DNA from: an uncultured Bacteroidota bacterium
GTDB lineage: Bacteria; Bacteroidota; Bacteroidia; Chitinophagales; Saprospiraceae
Assembly: GCA_937952445.1 (NCBI GenBank)
Contig: CALGAA010000092.1
Location: 1-8,081 of the forward strand
Direction of reading: 5' to 3'
DNA: 8,081 nucleotides
The notes under the pieces were generated by a model, which saw nothing but the letters and a program-made list of their open reading frames with translations, did no database searches and was not told the DNA's origin. The number at the start of each line of letters is the position of its first letter. Position 1 is the stretch's first letter. Made by a program: the position numbers and the translations under genes. Positions 1 through 5,925 of the stretch are shown here, in pieces.

Positions 1-2
1 TT

Positions 3-74
3 AAGCAAGCAGGAAAGAATATCGTTACTTCCATTGCCGATGGAATAAAAGGCGCCATCCTCCGAGTTGGATGA
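3..74 (+). other. Open reading fragment entering from the left edge, possibly the displaced kinase N-terminus
   Basis: The third forward frame is open from the window edge to a TGA at 72-74 and reads KQAGKNIVTSIADGIKGAIL then RVG. It overlaps the TTG from which the kinase frame can start. Dropping one base around 58-62 would join this peptide directly to the kinase (…KGAI-SELDEIQNSQ…). It could therefore be the continuation of the kinase sensor domain separated by a one-base indel, or the tail of an independent upstream gene. It is too short to recognise as any family. Confidence 0.4.
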
Positions 75-1260
75 AATCCAAAACAGCCAGATCGACCTGG
101 ACAAGCTCCGGGATCTGGTTCAATCTGCGGTCATCAATAAACTGGGGGTCAGGGATTGGAAAGGACAACGGATTACGGATCTGATCAATCTTGAAAAACT
201 CGACAACAGCATTCATCAAAATTTGCGGAGCCGGGGAATCAAGACAGATTACCACTACGGAATCCTATCCAACGAAGACGGCAATTTTGTCATCATGGAT
301 GGAAGTTTCGTCGTTTTTCCCGAGCAGGAAGTGGAAGCTACCATAACCAAGTACAACCTCAAATTGAAGAATTCGCCTTACGCGACGAACTTGTTCATGC
401 ACAACAATACGGCGCTCGGCAAATTGATCATAGAGTTTCCGACCCGATCTCGCATCATCCTGGGCCGAATCATGACCAACATAATCTTGTCGGTACTGTT
501 TATAGCGATAACGTTGTTCTCGTTCCTGTATACCGTTCTGACGATTCTGCGACAAAAGAAGATCGCTGAAATGAAGACGGACTTCATCAACAATATGACG
601 CACGAATTTAAAACGCCGATTGCAACGATTTCCCTGGCGGTGGATTCGATTCAGAGTCCCAACATCAAAGCGGACCCGGAAAAGGTAGGTCGTTTTGCCC
701 ATATTATCCGGGAGGAAAACAAAAGAATGCTTGTGCAGGTTGAAAAGGTACTGCAAATGGCGCAGTTTAATAATAAGCGATTGAAATTATCCGTTGAGTA
801 TGTCGATGTACATCGGCTGCTCACACAGGCGAAAGAACACATCGAACTCCAGGTAAAAAGGCGTGGAGGTGAAGTGACGATTGACCTGGGTGCTACGACT
901 CATATTATAAAAGGAGATGAAAATCACCTGAGTAATATTTTTCACAACCTACTGGATAATGCGAATAAATATTCCCCGGAGGAGCCGAGGATCGAAATTC
1001 GCACCAAAGATGGCAACGGAGGTATTATCATAGAAATAGAAGACCACGGACAGGGTATGAGTCGGGAACAGATTAAAAATATTTTTGAAAAATTTTACCG
1101 AATTCATACCGGTAACGTGCATGATATAAAAGGGTTTGGGTTGGGATTGAGCTATGTAAAAGCCATGGTAGACGCTCATCAGGGGCAAATCCATGTCAGT
1201 AGCAAAATCGGAAAAGGGAGTACGTTCCAATTGTTCTTCCCATATCCTAGCGAGAAATAA
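67..1260 (+). CDS. Sensor histidine kinase, RprX-like, N-terminus missing (5'-partial or frameshifted)
   Basis: Membrane sensor kinase that should autophosphorylate on His and pass the phosphate to the regulator encoded 75 bases downstream. Numbering from the TTG at 67: residues 1-125 are the end of an extracytoplasmic sensor region; about 135-160 is one hydrophobic membrane helix followed by RQKK; the dimerisation/H-box MTHEFKTP lies at 177-184 (His179); the N-box is at 293-303; the G1 box EDHGQGM at 325-331; the F-box at 339-346; and the G2 box GFGLGLS at 356-362. The catalytic core is therefore intact. Kinases of this Bacteroidota family normally begin with a first membrane helix and a longer sensor domain, which this frame lacks because a TAA at 46-48 closes it. 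TTG is simply the first possible start and probably not the true one. Reading +1 from base 3 is open to a TGA at 72-74, so either a frameshift or an overlapping upstream gene is possible. The function call is firm; the 5' end is not. Confidence 0.88.
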   Translation: MDEIQNSQIDLDKLRDLVQSAVINKLGVRDWKGQRITDLINLEKLDNSIHQNLRSRGIKTDYHYGILSNEDGNFVIMDGSFVVFPEQEVEATITKYNLKLKNSPYATNLFMHNNTALGKLIIEFPTRSRIILGRIMTNIILSVLFIAITLFSFLYTVLTILRQKKIAEMKTDFINNMTHEFKTPIATISLAVDSIQSPNIKADPEKVGRFAHIIREENKRMLVQVEKVLQMAQFNNKRLKLSVEYVDVHRLLTQAKEHIELQVKRRGGEVTIDLGATTHIIKGDENHLSNIFHNLLDNANKYSPEEPRIEIRTKDGNGGIIIEIEDHGQGMSREQIKNIFEKFYRIHTGNVHDIKGFGLGLSYVKAMVDAHQGQIHVSSKIGKGSTFQLFFPYPSEK

Positions 1261-1268
1261 TTTGAAAA

Positions 1269-1296
1269 AGTTCTTCTCTTGCAAAATTTAAGAACT
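1269..1296 (+). promoter_or_regulatory. Inverted repeat between kinase and regulator genes
   Basis: AGTTCTT at 1269-1275 is perfectly complementary to AAGAACT at 1290-1296, with a 14-base loop. It begins 9 bases after the kinase stop and ends 39 bases before the regulator start. No T-run follows, so it is not a classical terminator. It could stabilise or attenuate the read-through mRNA, or be a protein-binding palindrome. A 7-bp repeat in A/T-rich DNA may also be chance. Confidence 0.3.
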
Positions 1297-1335
1297 GTTA
1301 AATCGTTAATATTTTGAATTTAATCTTATTATCCT

Positions 1336-2061
1336 ATGAATGATTCTAAGCCGAGTATTTTATTAGTGGAGGACGACCAGAATTTTGGGGATGTCCTGAA
1401 GTCTTATTTGGAAATGAACGACTTTGATATTACCCTGCGTACCGACGGTGAGCAAGGGAAAGCAGCGTTCGATAACGGAGATTTTGACTTGTGCATTTTC
1501 GATGTTATGATGCCCAAAAAGGACGGATTTACCCTTGCCAGAGAAATTCGGAGCGAAGACAAACGGACACCGATCATTTTTCTGACGGCAAAGGCATTGA
1601 ATGAAGACATCGTTCAAGGACTCAAGATCGGAGCAGATGATTATATCACCAAACCATTCAATTCAGAAGAATTGTTGCTCCGTGTCCAGGCTGTACTAAA
1701 AAGGAGCAAGAACGGTGGATTGGAGGAAGATGATCAGCGAACCGAATTTGAGTTTGGAAATTTCACCTTTGATTTTCCACTTCGAACGTTGACTTATCGG
1801 GATGGAGATCAGGAAAAAATCAGCAAATTGTCGCCGAAAGAGGCTCAGTTGCTTCGATTGTTCTGCATCAACCTCAACAATGTGCTAACCCGTTCTGAGG
1901 CATTGACCAAAATCTGGGGGGAAGATAATTACTTCACCGCCCGTAGTATGGATGTTTTCGTAACCAAATTGAGAAAATATCTGAAAATTGATGACAACAT
2001 CGAAATTGTCAATATCCACGGTAATGGTTTCCAGCTTTTGGTGAAAGACAGTGTTGAGTAA
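1336..2061 (+). CDS. rprY: Response regulator transcription factor, OmpR/PhoB family, RprY-like
   Basis: Cytoplasmic DNA-binding partner of the upstream kinase. The receiver domain spans about residues 6-123: acidic pocket E12-D13-D14, phospho-acceptor Asp56 in FDVMMPKKDGF, switch Thr84 in FLTAKAL, and Lys106 in DDYITKPF. A charged linker (about 124-136) leads to a winged-helix effector domain at about 137-236, whose recognition-helix region contains NYFTARSMDVFVTKLRKYL and ends in the wing INIHGNGFQL-type turn. At 241 residues it has the usual family length. The MMPKKDGFTLA, IGADDYITKPF and ARSMDV blocks match my memory of Bacteroides RprY closely, so I use that symbol, but Bacteroidota carry several related regulators and orthology needs a tree. 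The ATG at 1336 has no Shine-Dalgarno sequence, as usual in this phylum. The 75-base gap after the kinase and the shared strand suggest co-transcription. Confidence 0.93.
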   Translation: MNDSKPSILLVEDDQNFGDVLKSYLEMNDFDITLRTDGEQGKAAFDNGDFDLCIFDVMMPKKDGFTLAREIRSEDKRTPIIFLTAKALNEDIVQGLKIGADDYITKPFNSEELLLRVQAVLKRSKNGGLEEDDQRTEFEFGNFTFDFPLRTLTYRDGDQEKISKLSPKEAQLLRLFCINLNNVLTRSEALTKIWGEDNYFTARSMDVFVTKLRKYLKIDDNIEIVNIHGNGFQLLVKDSVE

Positions 2062-2451
2062 GCCAGAATGTGACAACGAAACCACTTGAGCAGGGTCAAC
2101 TAATTTCACCCTTGTTGTGAAATTGGTGTAACATGGAATTGACCCGTTCGATAACATGGAGAAAACGGGGTATAGATCAGGAGGTCAGGGAAAGTTGAAA
2201 TTCTACAGGTTTTTTAGTCCCTAAATGATCCATTTTTTATTCTCCATTTCCCACCCGCGCTGGTAACGATCTGTCAATCCAGGCCAGACACAGACGGGAG
2301 ATATATCGTGGAGCGAAGTAAACATTCGATGCGGGAGTCCGAAAAAAGACAACAAAAAAACCGGTGTAATCATGGATTGCACCGGTTTTTTATTGGTCTA
2401 TAATTATTATAAGAATATCAGATTATAAAAAATACCCCAAGATGAATGGCC
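2062..2451. other. Gene-free region with nested inverted repeats upstream of a bidirectional terminator
   Basis: There is no convincing coding frame between the regulator stop and the convergent ompH stop. It contains GGGTCAA (2093-2099) paired with TTGACCC (2139-2145), which encloses AATTTCAC (2102-2109) paired with GTGAAATT (2117-2124). A competing pair is CCCGTT (2143-2148) with AACGGG (2164-2169). Further on, CCCGC at 2254-2258 can pair with GCGGG at 2331-2335. The stretch ends in a strong terminator at 2355-2391. No TAnnTTTG promoter was seen on either strand, so it may be a long structured 3' UTR of the regulator mRNA or an unrecognised small RNA. Confidence 0.5.
2355..2391. terminator. 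Strong bidirectional intrinsic terminator between the regulator and ompH genes
   Basis: The run of A at 2355-2360 is followed by CCGGTG, T, AATC, a three-base ATG loop, GATT, G, CACCGG and T6 at 2386-2391. The arms form a 17-bp stem with a single T-G wobble, and the stem has A/T tracts on both sides. It can therefore stop transcription from the left (two-component genes, 294 bases upstream) and from the right (ompH operon, 60 bases past its stop). Confidence 0.92.
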
Positions 2452-2976
2452 TTAATTTCCAGTGAGTTTTGCTTTTACCTGGCTGGTAATGTTTGTCGCA
2501 TCATCGGCATATAGAATACTTCCAGCGCTGGAATCAAAAACCATGGTATACCCCTGTGACTTTGCAACTTCTTCGATAGCATTGTTGACCTTTTCCTGGA
2601 TTGGTCCCAGAAGTTCTTGCTGTTTTTGCAATATACTGGTCTGCATTTCGGTGTCAAACTGACGGATTTTGTTCTCGTCTTCGCTGAGTTTTTCAGCTTC
2701 TGCTTCCAATTGCCGTGGAGATAATTCTCCCGCATCTCTTTTTCGCTGAAGTTCCATGGCTTTGTTTTGATAGCTTTCAAACATCTCCTGACCTTTTTTC
2801 TGCATCTGTTGTTGCAGCGTCTGGATTTCAGCGTCAGCTGCTTTTACTTCGGGTAAGTCTTGAAGTAATTCCTGTGAATTTACGTAAGCAAACTTTTGTT
2901 GGGCTTGCATCATTCCCACCGAGCAAAGGACCAGGGTGGAAACCAGAAAGTATTTTAAAATTTTCTTCATCTTCAT
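2452..2976 (-). CDS. OmpH/Skp family periplasmic chaperone (second gene of tandem pair)
   Basis: Likely periplasmic holdase that protects unfolded outer-membrane proteins on their way to the BAM complex. The 174-residue product opens with a Sec signal peptide: lysines at the start, a hydrophobic core LVSTLVLCSVGMM and a probable cut after QA at about residue 25. The mature part starts with the OmpH-type strand FAYVNSQELLQDLPE, followed by a long Gln/Glu/Lys-rich coiled coil at about 48-120, the tentacle of Skp trimers. The C-terminal segment includes GPIQEKVNNAIEEVAKSQGYTMVFD, the conserved closing part of the trimer body. The length fits the family. Two ATGs lie close together (2976 and 2970); the first is used here. 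It lies 42 bases after the related upstream gene on the same strand, so the two are probably co-transcribed and end at the terminator at 2355-2391. No Shine-Dalgarno sequence is seen. Confidence 0.9.
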   Translation of the reverse strand: MKMKKILKYFLVSTLVLCSVGMMQAQQKFAYVNSQELLQDLPEVKAADAEIQTLQQQMQKKGQEMFESYQNKAMELQRKRDAGELSPRQLEAEAEKLSEDENKIRQFDTEMQTSILQKQQELLGPIQEKVNNAIEEVAKSQGYTMVFDSSAGSILYADDATNITSQVKAKLTGN

Positions 2977-3018
2977 TGGTTCACTTTTTTTAAAATTGCG
3001 CTCAAAGCTACAATATTT

Positions 3019-3543
3019 TTAATTAATGTTTAATCTCCGTTTGATATCTTGGGTTTTATCGTACTCATCATTGGAGTAAATCAGACCTGCTGAACTACTT
3101 TTGTCCAGAATGATGTCAATATTGTGCAATTCGGCATATTCCTGAATCGCATTGTACACCTTGTCCTGGATGGGTTCTACGAGTTGTTGCCGTCGTTTGA
3201 ACAAGTCACCTTCGGGCCCGAACCGTAATTGTTGCATTTCTCTAACTTCCTTCTCGCGTTGAACGATGGCATCTTCCCGCTGTTGACGCTCCTGATCCGA
3301 TAGAAGGACTTGCTCGGCGTTGTACTTGTTGTACATCGCACGAATCTCTTCAAATTCAGCGTTGATCTCCTGCTGCCATTGCTCCGCTAACTTATCCAAT
3401 TGAGCCTGAGCATTTTTGTAATCCTCCATGCTCTCCAACACTTCTGCAATATTGATAATGGCTGTACTCTGCGCCATGCCTTGCCACGGTGTCAAGAAAA
3501 CAAGAAGGGCGGCTACTGATAATCCTGCAAGTAATTTTTTCAT
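3019..3543 (-). CDS. OmpH/Skp family periplasmic chaperone (first gene of tandem pair)
   Basis: Paralogue of the next gene downstream and of the same length (174 residues). The signal peptide spans about residues 1-24 (MKK, then a hydrophobic core, ending GMA before QS). The mature protein begins with STAIINIAEVLESMEDYKNA, then a Gln/Glu/Arg-rich helical coiled coil at about 45-118. The block LRFGPEGDLFKRRQQLVEPI and then NIDIILDKSSSAGLIYSNDE are typical of Bacteroidota OmpH proteins. The two copies share the PIQ(D/E)KV.NAI core but are quite diverged elsewhere, so the duplication is old. In many Bacteroidota, paired ompH genes sit just downstream of bamA. Here the upstream DNA is instead a 402-base gene-free stretch and a trans-sulfuration gene, so the pair appears to have its own promoter, although none matching TAnnTTTG was found. 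Confidence 0.91.
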   Translation of the reverse strand: MKKLLAGLSVAALLVFLTPWQGMAQSTAIINIAEVLESMEDYKNAQAQLDKLAEQWQQEINAEFEEIRAMYNKYNAEQVLLSDQERQQREDAIVQREKEVREMQQLRFGPEGDLFKRRQQLVEPIQDKVYNAIQEYAELHNIDIILDKSSSAGLIYSNDEYDKTQDIKRRLNIN

Positions 3544-3945
3544 ATTTTATAGGTTGTGTTTCACGTAAATGACTTTTAATGGAAACGATTGTTTCAACCA
3601 TTTGGCTACTTTAAGGGGACTTTAAGAGTCAAATTTTTTAATTTAATTCCGCAATCCCACTGGTTAGGGGAGATTATTTCCACACCTTAACTCTGCATTA
3701 ACAATTATTCCATTGAATCTCACCCCTCATCCTTCCCATATATGCGCTTGAGAATTCCTGTTTCCGCTGGTATTCAGGCCACTTACCAGCCCTCCATCAC
3801 CTTTGATTCCCAGTTGGCAGTGATTTGGCAAGAAATGATCCATTCTCCATTCATTCAGGACAAAAATATTAATGGCATTGGCATGATAACCAACTCATCG
3901 TTCCTTCTCAAAAGGCTCCATGCTCATAGTCCGTGGGAATCGCTC
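3544..3945. other. Gene-free region between the ompH pair and the trans-sulfuration gene
   Basis: It should hold the ompH promoter and the 3' end of the trans-sulfuration transcript. Apart from the palindrome at 3582-3595 and a weak GACT/AGTC hairpin followed by a T-run near 3622-3646 on the + strand, nothing recognisable is present. No strong terminator for the gene ending at 3946 was seen. Open frames exist on both strands (3730-3894 minus, 3742 onward plus), but neither resembles a known protein or has a credible start. Confidence 0.5.
3582..3595. promoter_or_regulatory. Perfect palindrome upstream of the ompH pair
   Basis: GAAAC-GATT-GTTTC is a perfect 5-bp inverted repeat with a four-base spacer; the TGG/CCA bases at 3580-3582 and 3598-3600 extend it imperfectly. 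It lies about 39-52 bases upstream of the first ompH ATG, where an operator or promoter-proximal site would be expected. No regulator can be named, and a short palindrome could be chance. Confidence 0.3.
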
Positions 3946-5091
3946 CTATCGGTTACTCAGTGCCTGATCCAAATCTTCAATCAAATCGTCGACATGTTCG
4001 ACCCCTACGCTCAATCGAATCGTGGAGTCCTTCAGCCGGGCAGCCAGCCTTTCCTCCCGCGGAATGGATCCGTGGGTCATGGAAGGCGGGTGACCAATGA
4101 GTGATTCGACCCCTCCCAACGATTCTGCCAGCATGAAATACCGGGTACGGCTCATAATCTGTTTGGCTTCCTCCATATCATCATTTTTGAGGTTGAACGA
4201 AACCATAGCTCCAAAGTCCCGCATTTGTTTCTTAGCGATATCGTGACCGGGATGATCGGGTAACCCGGGATAGAATACGTCACCCACCAAATCGTGCGTA
4301 GTTAAAAAATCTGCAATCTTCCGGGCATTTTCACACGCGCGGTCCATTCGCAACGGGAGGGTCTTGATCCCCCGAAGCGCCAGAAAGCAATCCTGGGGTC
4401 CGGGTACCGCCCCTACCGCATTCTGTATAAAGGTCAATCGTTCTGCCAATTCATCGTCATTAACGATAACCACCCCCATGACCAGGTCAGAATGGCCACC
4501 TATGTACTTGGTGGCAGAATGGGTCACCAGGTCTGCCCCAAAATCCAACGGAGTTTGCAAATAAGGAGAAGCAAAGGTGTTGTCCACGCATACCTTCACC
4601 CCCTTCTCTTTCCCCAGCGAGCAAATGGCTTCCAGATCAATAATATTGAGCAGCGGATTCGTAGGCGTTTCCACCCAGATCATTTTCGTCTGATCGTTGA
4701 TGAGAGATCTGACATTGTCTATATCTCCCATATCGGTGAAGGTGGTGTGGATCCCATAATTTTCGTAAACCTGTCTCAGCAACCGGTACGAACCACCGTA
4801 AATATCGTTTGTAGCGATAATTTCATCGCCGGGTTTCAGAAGTTTGAGTATGGCATCCATGGCAGCTAACCCACTCGAATAGGCCACGCAATGCCGGCCG
4901 TTTTCAAGTGCCGCCAGATTGTTTTGCAATACCGTTCTGGTCGGATTGTGAGTTCGGGCATATTCAAATCCCTTGTGATTCCCCGGGCTTTGCTGCACAA
5001 ACGTAGAGGTCTGAAATATCGGGGTCATAATCGCCCCTGTGCCTGGATCTGGTGTAATACCAGCATGGATGACTTTGGTTTCAAATTTCAT
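3946..5091 (-). CDS. PLP-dependent trans-sulfuration enzyme (cystathionine gamma-synthase / gamma-lyase family)
   Basis: Cytosolic enzyme of methionine-cysteine interconversion, either making cystathionine from an activated homoserine plus cysteine or cleaving cystathionine. The 381 residues form a complete Cys/Met-metabolism PLP protein. Visible residues: Y44-A-R46 (phosphate grip from the neighbouring subunit), Y98 in NDIYGGSYRL (ring stacking), D170 in VDNTFASPYLQTP (pyridine nitrogen), PLP-binding Lys195 in HSATKYIGGHSD, the family signature ESLGGVESLIGHPPSMTH at 323-340, and Arg359 (substrate carboxylate). Position 333 is Gly where human cystathionine gamma-lyase has Glu339, so the residue often used to call a lyase is absent; synthase versus lyase cannot be decided from sequence alone. 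The ATG at 5091 fits the usual family start (MKFETKVIHAG). A hairpin-forming leader lies directly upstream. No other Met or Cys gene is adjacent. Confidence 0.93.
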   Translation of the reverse strand: MKFETKVIHAGITPDPGTGAIMTPIFQTSTFVQQSPGNHKGFEYARTHNPTRTVLQNNLAALENGRHCVAYSSGLAAMDAILKLLKPGDEIIATNDIYGGSYRLLRQVYENYGIHTTFTDMGDIDNVRSLINDQTKMIWVETPTNPLLNIIDLEAICSLGKEKGVKVCVDNTFASPYLQTPLDFGADLVTHSATKYIGGHSDLVMGVVIVNDDELAERLTFIQNAVGAVPGPQDCFLALRGIKTLPLRMDRACENARKIADFLTTHDLVGDVFYPGLPDHPGHDIAKKQMRDFGAMVSFNLKNDDMEEAKQIMSRTRYFMLAESLGGVESLIGHPPSMTHGSIPREERLAARLKDSTIRLSVGVEHVDDLIEDLDQALSNR

Positions 5092-5107
5092 GTATTGATT
5101 GTTTTGA

Positions 5108-5145
5108 TACTACCGCCAGAATGAGCTCTGTGGTAAACGGCAGTA
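5108..5145 (-). promoter_or_regulatory. Hairpin in the leader of the trans-sulfuration gene
   Basis: TACTACCG at 5108-5115 pairs with CGGCAGTA at 5138-5145 (8 bp, one wobble on the RNA). The loop holds an inner CAGA/TCTG pair around a GAGCTC palindrome. It ends 16 bases before the ATG on the minus strand, in the presumed 5' UTR. It does not look like a SAM riboswitch known to me; it could be an mRNA hairpin or an operator. Function is unproven. Confidence 0.4.
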
Positions 5146-5169
5146 TGTCGTCTGGAAAAATGGCTAATA

Positions 5170-5189
5170 TATCAACTATATCGTTGATA
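5170..5189. promoter_or_regulatory. Perfect 7-bp inverted repeat upstream of the trans-sulfuration gene
   Basis: TATCAAC (5170-5176) and GTTGATA (5183-5189) are exact reverse complements with a 6-base A/T-rich spacer. The site lies about 79-98 bases upstream of the minus-strand start codon at 5091 and just beyond the HU terminator, so it sits where an operator for the trans-sulfuration gene could be. No known regulator motif was recognised. Confidence 0.35.
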
Positions 5190-5194
5190 ACAAC

Positions 5195-5228
5195 AAAAAA
5201 AGGCTACCCCTGAGGGGGAAGCCCTTTT
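5195..5228 (-). terminator. Intrinsic terminator of the HU gene
   Basis: GGCT-A-CCCC-TGA-GGGG-GA-AGCC forms a G/C-rich stem with a small internal loop, preceded on the + strand by A7 at 5195-5201. On the minus strand this reads as hairpin then T7. It lies 30 bases past the HU stop and separates HU transcription from the trans-sulfuration gene. The T4 on the other side may give weak activity on the + strand. Confidence 0.88.
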
Positions 5229-5257
5229 CTGTTCAATTTTTCACCGATGTGAATGTA

Positions 5258-5530
5258 TTAATTCACTGCGTCAGCCAAATTTTTTCCAGCTTTGAATTTT
5301 GCAACTGTTTTGGCTTTAATTTTAATCTCTTTACCAGTCTGAGGATTTCGACCAGTTCTGGCAGATCTTTTTGAAGTAGAAAACGTTCCAAAACCAGGAA
5401 GCGTTACTTTATCTCCATTCTGAAGTGTACTTGTGATGGCATCCAATGTGGCATCCAATGCTTTGGCGGCATCCGTTTTGGTTAAGCCAGATTGCTTGGC
5501 AATGCTGTCAACTAATTCTCCTTTGTTCAT
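5258..5530 (-). CDS. hup: HU family DNA-binding protein
   Basis: Nucleoid-associated histone-like protein that bends DNA as a dimer. The 90-residue length is exactly that of classic HU. Residues 1-40 are the two-helix dimerisation body (MNKGELVDSIAKQSGLTKTD…). GFGTF lies at 46-50 and the DNA-grasping beta arm KRSARTGRNPQTG at 54-66, including the intercalating Pro63, followed by the basic KIKAKTVAKFKAGKNL segment. All hallmark residues are present. Together with the simple length, this favours HU over the IHF-like or longer Bacteroidota DNA-binding variants. The gene is monocistronic: a recognisable promoter lies upstream (5569-5601) and an intrinsic terminator 30 bases downstream. The leader before the ATG is A/T-rich with no Shine-Dalgarno sequence. 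The gene is divergent from rpsT. Confidence 0.96.
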   Translation of the reverse strand: MNKGELVDSIAKQSGLTKTDAAKALDATLDAITSTLQNGDKVTLPGFGTFSTSKRSARTGRNPQTGKEIKIKAKTVAKFKAGKNLADAVN

Positions 5531-5568
5531 ATTAATAATTTTTAAATAAGGAATAAAAATTCTGATGG

Positions 5569-5601
5569 CAAATGTACGGTTATCCAGAGTTCTTATCCAA
5601 A
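5569..5601 (-). promoter_or_regulatory. Bacteroidota-type promoter of the HU gene
   Basis: On the minus strand TACATTTG (5569-5576) matches the TAnnTTTG -7 box of the Bacteroidota primary sigma factor. TTTG at 5598-5601 sits 21 bases upstream as the -33 element. The expected start of transcription near 5562-5564 gives a leader of about 30 bases before the HU ATG. Confidence 0.8.
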
Positions 5602-5872
5602 CATTTAGTCTGTTTAATTTCCAGAAAGGCCGTCTTTATGCACATTTCAGGCCATTTAAACGTCAAATATCGGTGTTATTATACATAGAAATAAAAAATT
5701 AGCTGAAAAATTGCCGTTAATGGCCCCATTTTGGCCCCAATAGCCTATCTCATGGCTAAAACAGCTCTTAAATCATGCCATTTTATACCCCGATAAACAC
5801 CACATGTCATTCTCCTATTTTCGCCTTACATCACTGTTTTCACTTACCCCTCCTAAAATATTTGCCCCTCTT

Positions 5873-5903
5873 TTTGCATTTTCAACGAAAGGTTGTATAT
5901 TTG
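5873..5903 (+). promoter_or_regulatory. Bacteroidota-type promoter of rpsT
   Basis: TTTG at 5873-5876 (within a TTTTTG run), a 19-base spacer, then TATATTTG at 5896-5903 fit the TTTG/TAnnTTTG consensus exactly. Transcription should begin near 5909-5911, leaving a leader of only about 15 bases. The box overlaps a possible upstream TTG start at 5893, which shows that translation must start at the ATG at 5926. Confidence 0.88.
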
Positions 5904-5925
5904 CCGCCTATTTAAAATAATTACT

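Larger units (their letters stand above)
5531..5925. other. Divergent intergenic region between HU and rpsT
   Basis: It holds the HU promoter at the left end and the rpsT promoter at the right end. The roughly 270 bases between them contain no credible gene. A short direct repeat GGCCCCATTTTGGCCCC occurs at about 5722-5738, and the rest is A/T-rich without clear hairpins. It is longer than two promoters need, so upstream regulatory elements are possible but none was recognised. Confidence 0.6.

Noticed and set aside
265..756. Minus-strand open frame (163 codons) opposite the kinase gene
   Set aside because: It is antisense to the kinase, including its H-box, with low-complexity Arg-rich translation typical of a reverse-frame artefact.
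1298..1318. Promoter-like sequence in front of the response regulator (TTAATATTTTG)
   Set aside because: It does not fit TAnnTTTG: the TA-to-TTTG spacing is off and there is no TTG at 19-21 bases upstream. Co-transcription with the kinase is the simpler reading.
2133..2198. A 21-codon plus-strand frame (MELTRSITWRKRG…) after the response regulator
   Set aside because: It is very short, without promoter, ribosome-site evidence or known homologue, and it overlaps the inverted repeats.
3730..3894. Minus-strand open frame in the same gap
   Set aside because: Its first ATG leaves only about 37 residues, and there is no recognisable domain. Both strands are open here by chance.
3742..4104. Plus-strand open frame of 120 codons starting in the gap before the trans-sulfuration gene
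   Set aside because: Its last third runs antisense through the well-supported trans-sulfuration gene, it resembles no known protein, and it has no promoter or other support.
5722..5738. Direct repeat GGCCCC-ATTTT-GGCCCC
   Set aside because: There are only two short copies in an intergenic region, with no array, no palindrome and no link to a mobile element or CRISPR.
5893..5925. N-terminal extension of bS20 from a TTG at 5893
   Set aside because: The TTG lies inside the promoter -7 box and upstream of the expected transcription start; the family begins MANHQSAKKR at the ATG at 5926.
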